Assembly: GCA_963739375.1 (NCBI GenBank)
Contig: CAVUAF010000018.1
Span: 124,001 to 188,000, forward strand
Reading direction: 5' to 3'
Source: CAVUAF01 sp963739375
GTDB taxonomy: Bacteria; Acidobacteriota; Terriglobia; Terriglobales; Acidobacteriaceae
DNA length: 64,000 nt
In this document: positions 61,831 to 64,000 of the stretch, piece by piece
How the letters are laid out: each line of letters begins with the position of its first letter
Position numbering within the stretch: the first letter of the stretch is position 1
Position numbers and translations under genes: made by a program
Notes under the pieces: model-generated
Seen by the model: only the letters and a program-made list of their open reading frames with translations
Database searches by the model: none
What the model was told of the DNA's origin: nothing

Positions 61831-62055
61831 TCATCCGCGCTTGCCGTTGACCGCGTCGAGGCAGCGCGCGTAGAGCTCCAGCAGGTTATTGGCGTACTCG
61901 TCGGCGCGCGGCGCGGTGGCCGCCGATTGAAAACCCGGGCCGCCGCTGGCCGCGGTCTTGCCGTAGCCCGTGGTCAGGGCGATGAACTTCATCATGTCGA
62001 GCGCGATGTCTTCGTTGCGCCGCGACCCCACGCTGAAGCCGCCTGCATCCGCCAT
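61831..62055 (-). CDS. Small conserved-looking hypothetical protein
   Basis: 74 residues (MADAGGFSVGSRRNEDIALDMMKFIALTTGYGK ... EYANNLLELYARCLDAVNGKRG), without signal peptide, mostly helical. The ATG at 62055 is preceded by GGAGGAG at an ideal distance; an in-frame ATG at 62097 is the longer alternative. It lies 98 bases downstream of ffh on the same strand. No family recognised. Confidence 0.6.
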   Translation of the reverse strand: MADAGGFSVGSRRNEDIALDMMKFIALTTGYGKTAASGGPGFQSAATAPRADEYANNLLELYARCLDAVNGKRG

Positions 62056-62153
62056 GAATGCTTCTCCTCCCTGCACGAAGATTTCGTCGTCGCCCATCGC
62101 CGCCCTGCCTCGCAACTAGAAACTCGAAACTTGAAACTTGAAACTTGCTCTTC

Positions 62154-63548
62154 TCACCGTCCGCGCATCATGCCGGCCAGGGAACGCGGGTTGAGGCCGC
62201 CGCGCCCCACCTGCTTGAACATTTTCTTCATCTGCGCGTACTGCCGCAGCAACTGGTTCACTTCCTGCACCGAGGTGCCGGAGCCGCGCGCGATGCGCTT
62301 GCGGCGGCTGCCGTTGATCGCCTGGTGGTGGTTGCGCTCGTAGGCGGTCATGGAATTGATGATCGCCTCCACCCGCACCAGCTGTTTCTCGTCCACCTGG
62401 TCGGCCGTCTTCTGCAGGTTCGAAAACGGGCCGATGCTGGGCAGCATCTTGATGATGCCGGAGAGCGACCCCATCTTCTTCACCTGCCGCAGCTGGTCGC
62501 GAAAGTCCTCCAGCGAGAAGCCGTCCCCGGAGAGCACCTTCTGGGTGAACTCCGCCGCCTTCTTGTGGTCGATGTTCTTCTCGGCCCGCTCGATCAGCGA
62601 CAGGATGTCGCCCATCCCCAGGATGCGCGAGACGATGCGGTCGGGGTGGAAGGGCTCGAGCGCGTCGTACTTCTCGCCCACGCCGATGAACTTGATGGGC
62701 GCGCCCGTGACCTGGCGGATGGAGAGGGCTGCGCCGCCGCGCGCATCGCCGTCCATCTTGGTCAGCACGATGCCGGTGAGCGACAGCTTGTCGTGGAATT
62801 CCCGCGCCGAATTCACCGCATCCTGCCCGGTCATGGCGTCGGCCACGAACAGGACTTCCTGCGGGTTGAGCAGCCGCTTCAGCGACTGCATCTCCGCCAT
62901 CAGCCGCGCGTCGAGGTGCAGGCGGCCGGCGGTGTCCACGATGAGCACGTCGGAGCCGGTGTTGACCGCTTCGCGCCGCGCTTCCTTCGCCAGGCGCTCC
63001 ACTTCCTGGGTGAGCGTCGGCAAGGCTTCGCTCCCGTCGCGCACGGCGTCCACCGCCGTCACCTGGCCTTCGTAGAGGTTGGCCTTGATGGCCTCGGCCA
63101 CCACCCGCAACTGCTCGCGCGCCGCCGGACGATAAACGTCCACCGAGACCAGCAGCGGACGATGCCCGCCCTGCTTCAGCCAGTGCGCCAGCTTGCCCGC
63201 GGTGGTGGTCTTCCCGGAGCCTTGCAGTCCGGCCATCAGGACCACGGTGGGGGGCTGCGAGGCGAACTTCAGCTTGGCGGTGTCGTGCCCCAGCAGGTCC
63301 AGCAGCTCGTCGCGCACGACTTTCACCACCTGCTCGGCGGGGGAGAGCGCGGTCATCACCTCGGCCCCGATCGCCTTGGCGCGAATACGCTCGATCAGCT
63401 CCTTGACCACCTGGAAATTGACGTCGGCTTCCAGCAGCGCCAGGCGGATCTCGCGCAGCGCCTCGCCGACGTTTTCTTCGGTGAGCGTGCTCTGGCCGCG
63501 CAGGTTCTTGAACGCGCGCTGCAGTTTTTCGCTGAGGTTCTCAAACAT
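62154..63548 (-). CDS. ffh: Signal recognition particle GTPase Ffh
   Basis: 464 residues with the three SRP54 parts: an N-terminal helical bundle, the GTPase domain (P-loop MAGLQGSGKTTTAGKLA, VDTAGRLHLD, TKMDGDARGGAALS) and the Met-rich M domain that binds 4.5S RNA and signal sequences (GSGTSVQEVNQLLRQYAQMKKMF), ending in a short basic tail MMRGR. It brings inner-membrane proteins to FtsY and the translocon in the cytoplasm. It marks core chromosome outside the putative islands. Confidence 0.97.
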   Translation of the reverse strand: MFENLSEKLQRAFKNLRGQSTLTEENVGEALREIRLALLEADVNFQVVKELIERIRAKAIGAEVMTALSPAEQVVKVVRDELLDLLGHDTAKLKFASQPPTVVLMAGLQGSGKTTTAGKLAHWLKQGGHRPLLVSVDVYRPAAREQLRVVAEAIKANLYEGQVTAVDAVRDGSEALPTLTQEVERLAKEARREAVNTGSDVLIVDTAGRLHLDARLMAEMQSLKRLLNPQEVLFVADAMTGQDAVNSAREFHDKLSLTGIVLTKMDGDARGGAALSIRQVTGAPIKFIGVGEKYDALEPFHPDRIVSRILGMGDILSLIERAEKNIDHKKAAEFTQKVLSGDGFSLEDFRDQLRQVKKMGSLSGIIKMLPSIGPFSNLQKTADQVDEKQLVRVEAIINSMTAYERNHHQAINGSRRKRIARGSGTSVQEVNQLLRQYAQMKKMFKQVGRGGLNPRSLAGMMRGR

Positions 63549-63620
63549 GGGAGCGGTTGCGGGACCTCGAGGGAACTGGGCTCATTGTAAATGACCGCCG
63601 GAAGGTTGGGCGAAGGGGCG

Positions 63621-64000
63621 TCAGGCGCTCGACGCGGGCCGCTTGCGTTCGCCCGCGACGGCGGCGGGCTCCTGCGGGTCGGCTTCGGCGTCGCGCGGCA
63701 AGACATCAAGTTCGCGCAGCAAGGCCAAAGCGGGGTGCTCGGATTCGTCGCCGGCGGAGGGCATGTCGTCAGCCAGACGGCGAAGGTTCGAGGAAGCGAT
63801 CTGCAAGGCGTAGAGCATGAGAGCGCAGGTCTTGGTGTCGTAAGTCTTCTGCTGGAGGGCGCGCATCATGCGCATGAGCGCGAGCTGAATGCTGGCGGCG
63901 TCCTCCAGGATGGGCACCTCGAAGTTGCGCTGGAGGCGCATGTCCTCGTGAAAATGGCAGAGACGCTTGCCGTGGCGGGCTGGGCAGCCGCAGGGCTGGC
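63621..64000 (-). CDS. Hypothetical protein with N-terminal Cys/His cluster, partial (N-terminus outside window)
   Basis: The frame is open from the window edge to 63621. It begins QPCGCPARHGKRLCHFHEDM-RLQRNFEVP, where three Cys and nearby His residues suggest a small zinc-binding knuckle, followed by a helical domain (ASIQLALMRMMRALQQKTYD, CALMLYALQIASSNLRRL) and a disordered charged tail. The true start lies beyond the window. Function unknown; a DNA-associated role is possible from the zinc-like motif but not shown. Confidence 0.6.
   Translation of the reverse strand, partial: QPCGCPARHGKRLCHFHEDMRLQRNFEVPILEDAASIQLALMRMMRALQQKTYDTKTCALMLYALQIASSNLRRLADDMPSAGDESEHPALALLRELDVLPRDAEADPQEPAAVAGERKRPASSA

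Overview
The window is a high-GC chromosomal segment, most likely from an acidobacterium. The clues are two very large outer-membrane receptors with a carboxypeptidase-regulatory-like N-terminal domain and a beta-barrel, many secreted proteins of families common in that phylum, and long runs of secreted glycoside hydrolases. The assignment rests on recognising protein style, not on a marker-gene search.

Layout. 1-3.4 kb: a partial unknown gene, an ABM-domain protein, and a tight pair encoding a cyclopropane-fatty-acid-synthase-like methyltransferase and a geranylgeranyl-reductase-like flavoprotein. 3.7-6.9 kb: a glutamine-rich secreted repeat protein and an OmpA-type peptidoglycan-binding protein. 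7.3-13 kb: an apparent operon with an ABC exporter, a secreted kinase-like protein, a phospholipase-D-like protein, a small exported protein and a secreted phosphoesterase. 13-16.8 kb (minus strand): asparagine synthase and a GT39-type glycosyltransferase. 17.5-21.2 kb: a graveyard of truncated, fused or frameshifted genes (Tat protein, MFS transporter start, YjhG-type dehydratase end, GH115). 21.6-23.1 kb: a complete IS3-family element with a 4-bp target duplication.

24-60 kb is the functional heart: a pectin (rhamnogalacturonan) and L-rhamnose utilisation locus. Outside the cytoplasm it offers two TonB-dependent receptors, oligogalacturonate lyase (PL22), GH105, rhamnogalacturonan acetylesterase, an alpha/beta esterase, GH2, GH31 (frameshifted), a GH67-like protein and two alpha-L-rhamnosidases (GH106 and GH78). 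Inside it offers an almost textbook rhamnose route: RhaT uptake, RhaM mutarotase, RhaA isomerase, RhaB kinase, a FucA-like class II aldolase in the place of RhaD, and AldA lactaldehyde dehydrogenase. A regulator joining an IclR-type DNA-binding domain to a periplasmic-binding-protein sensor is divergent from the first receptor and the rhaMBAT genes.

A complete tRNA-Pro(TGG) lies at 60.2 kb on the minus strand. Its 3' part is repeated at 21.4 kb and 3.4 kb on the same strand, and the copies at 21.4 and 60.2 kb share about 140 bp of related flank. This is the geometry left by elements integrated in tandem at the 3' end of a tRNA gene, so 3.4-21.4 and 21.4-60.2 kb may be two islands, although no integrase is visible. 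Beyond the tRNA lie a frameshifted secreted protein, a small unknown gene, the SRP GTPase gene ffh and a partial gene with a Cys/His cluster.
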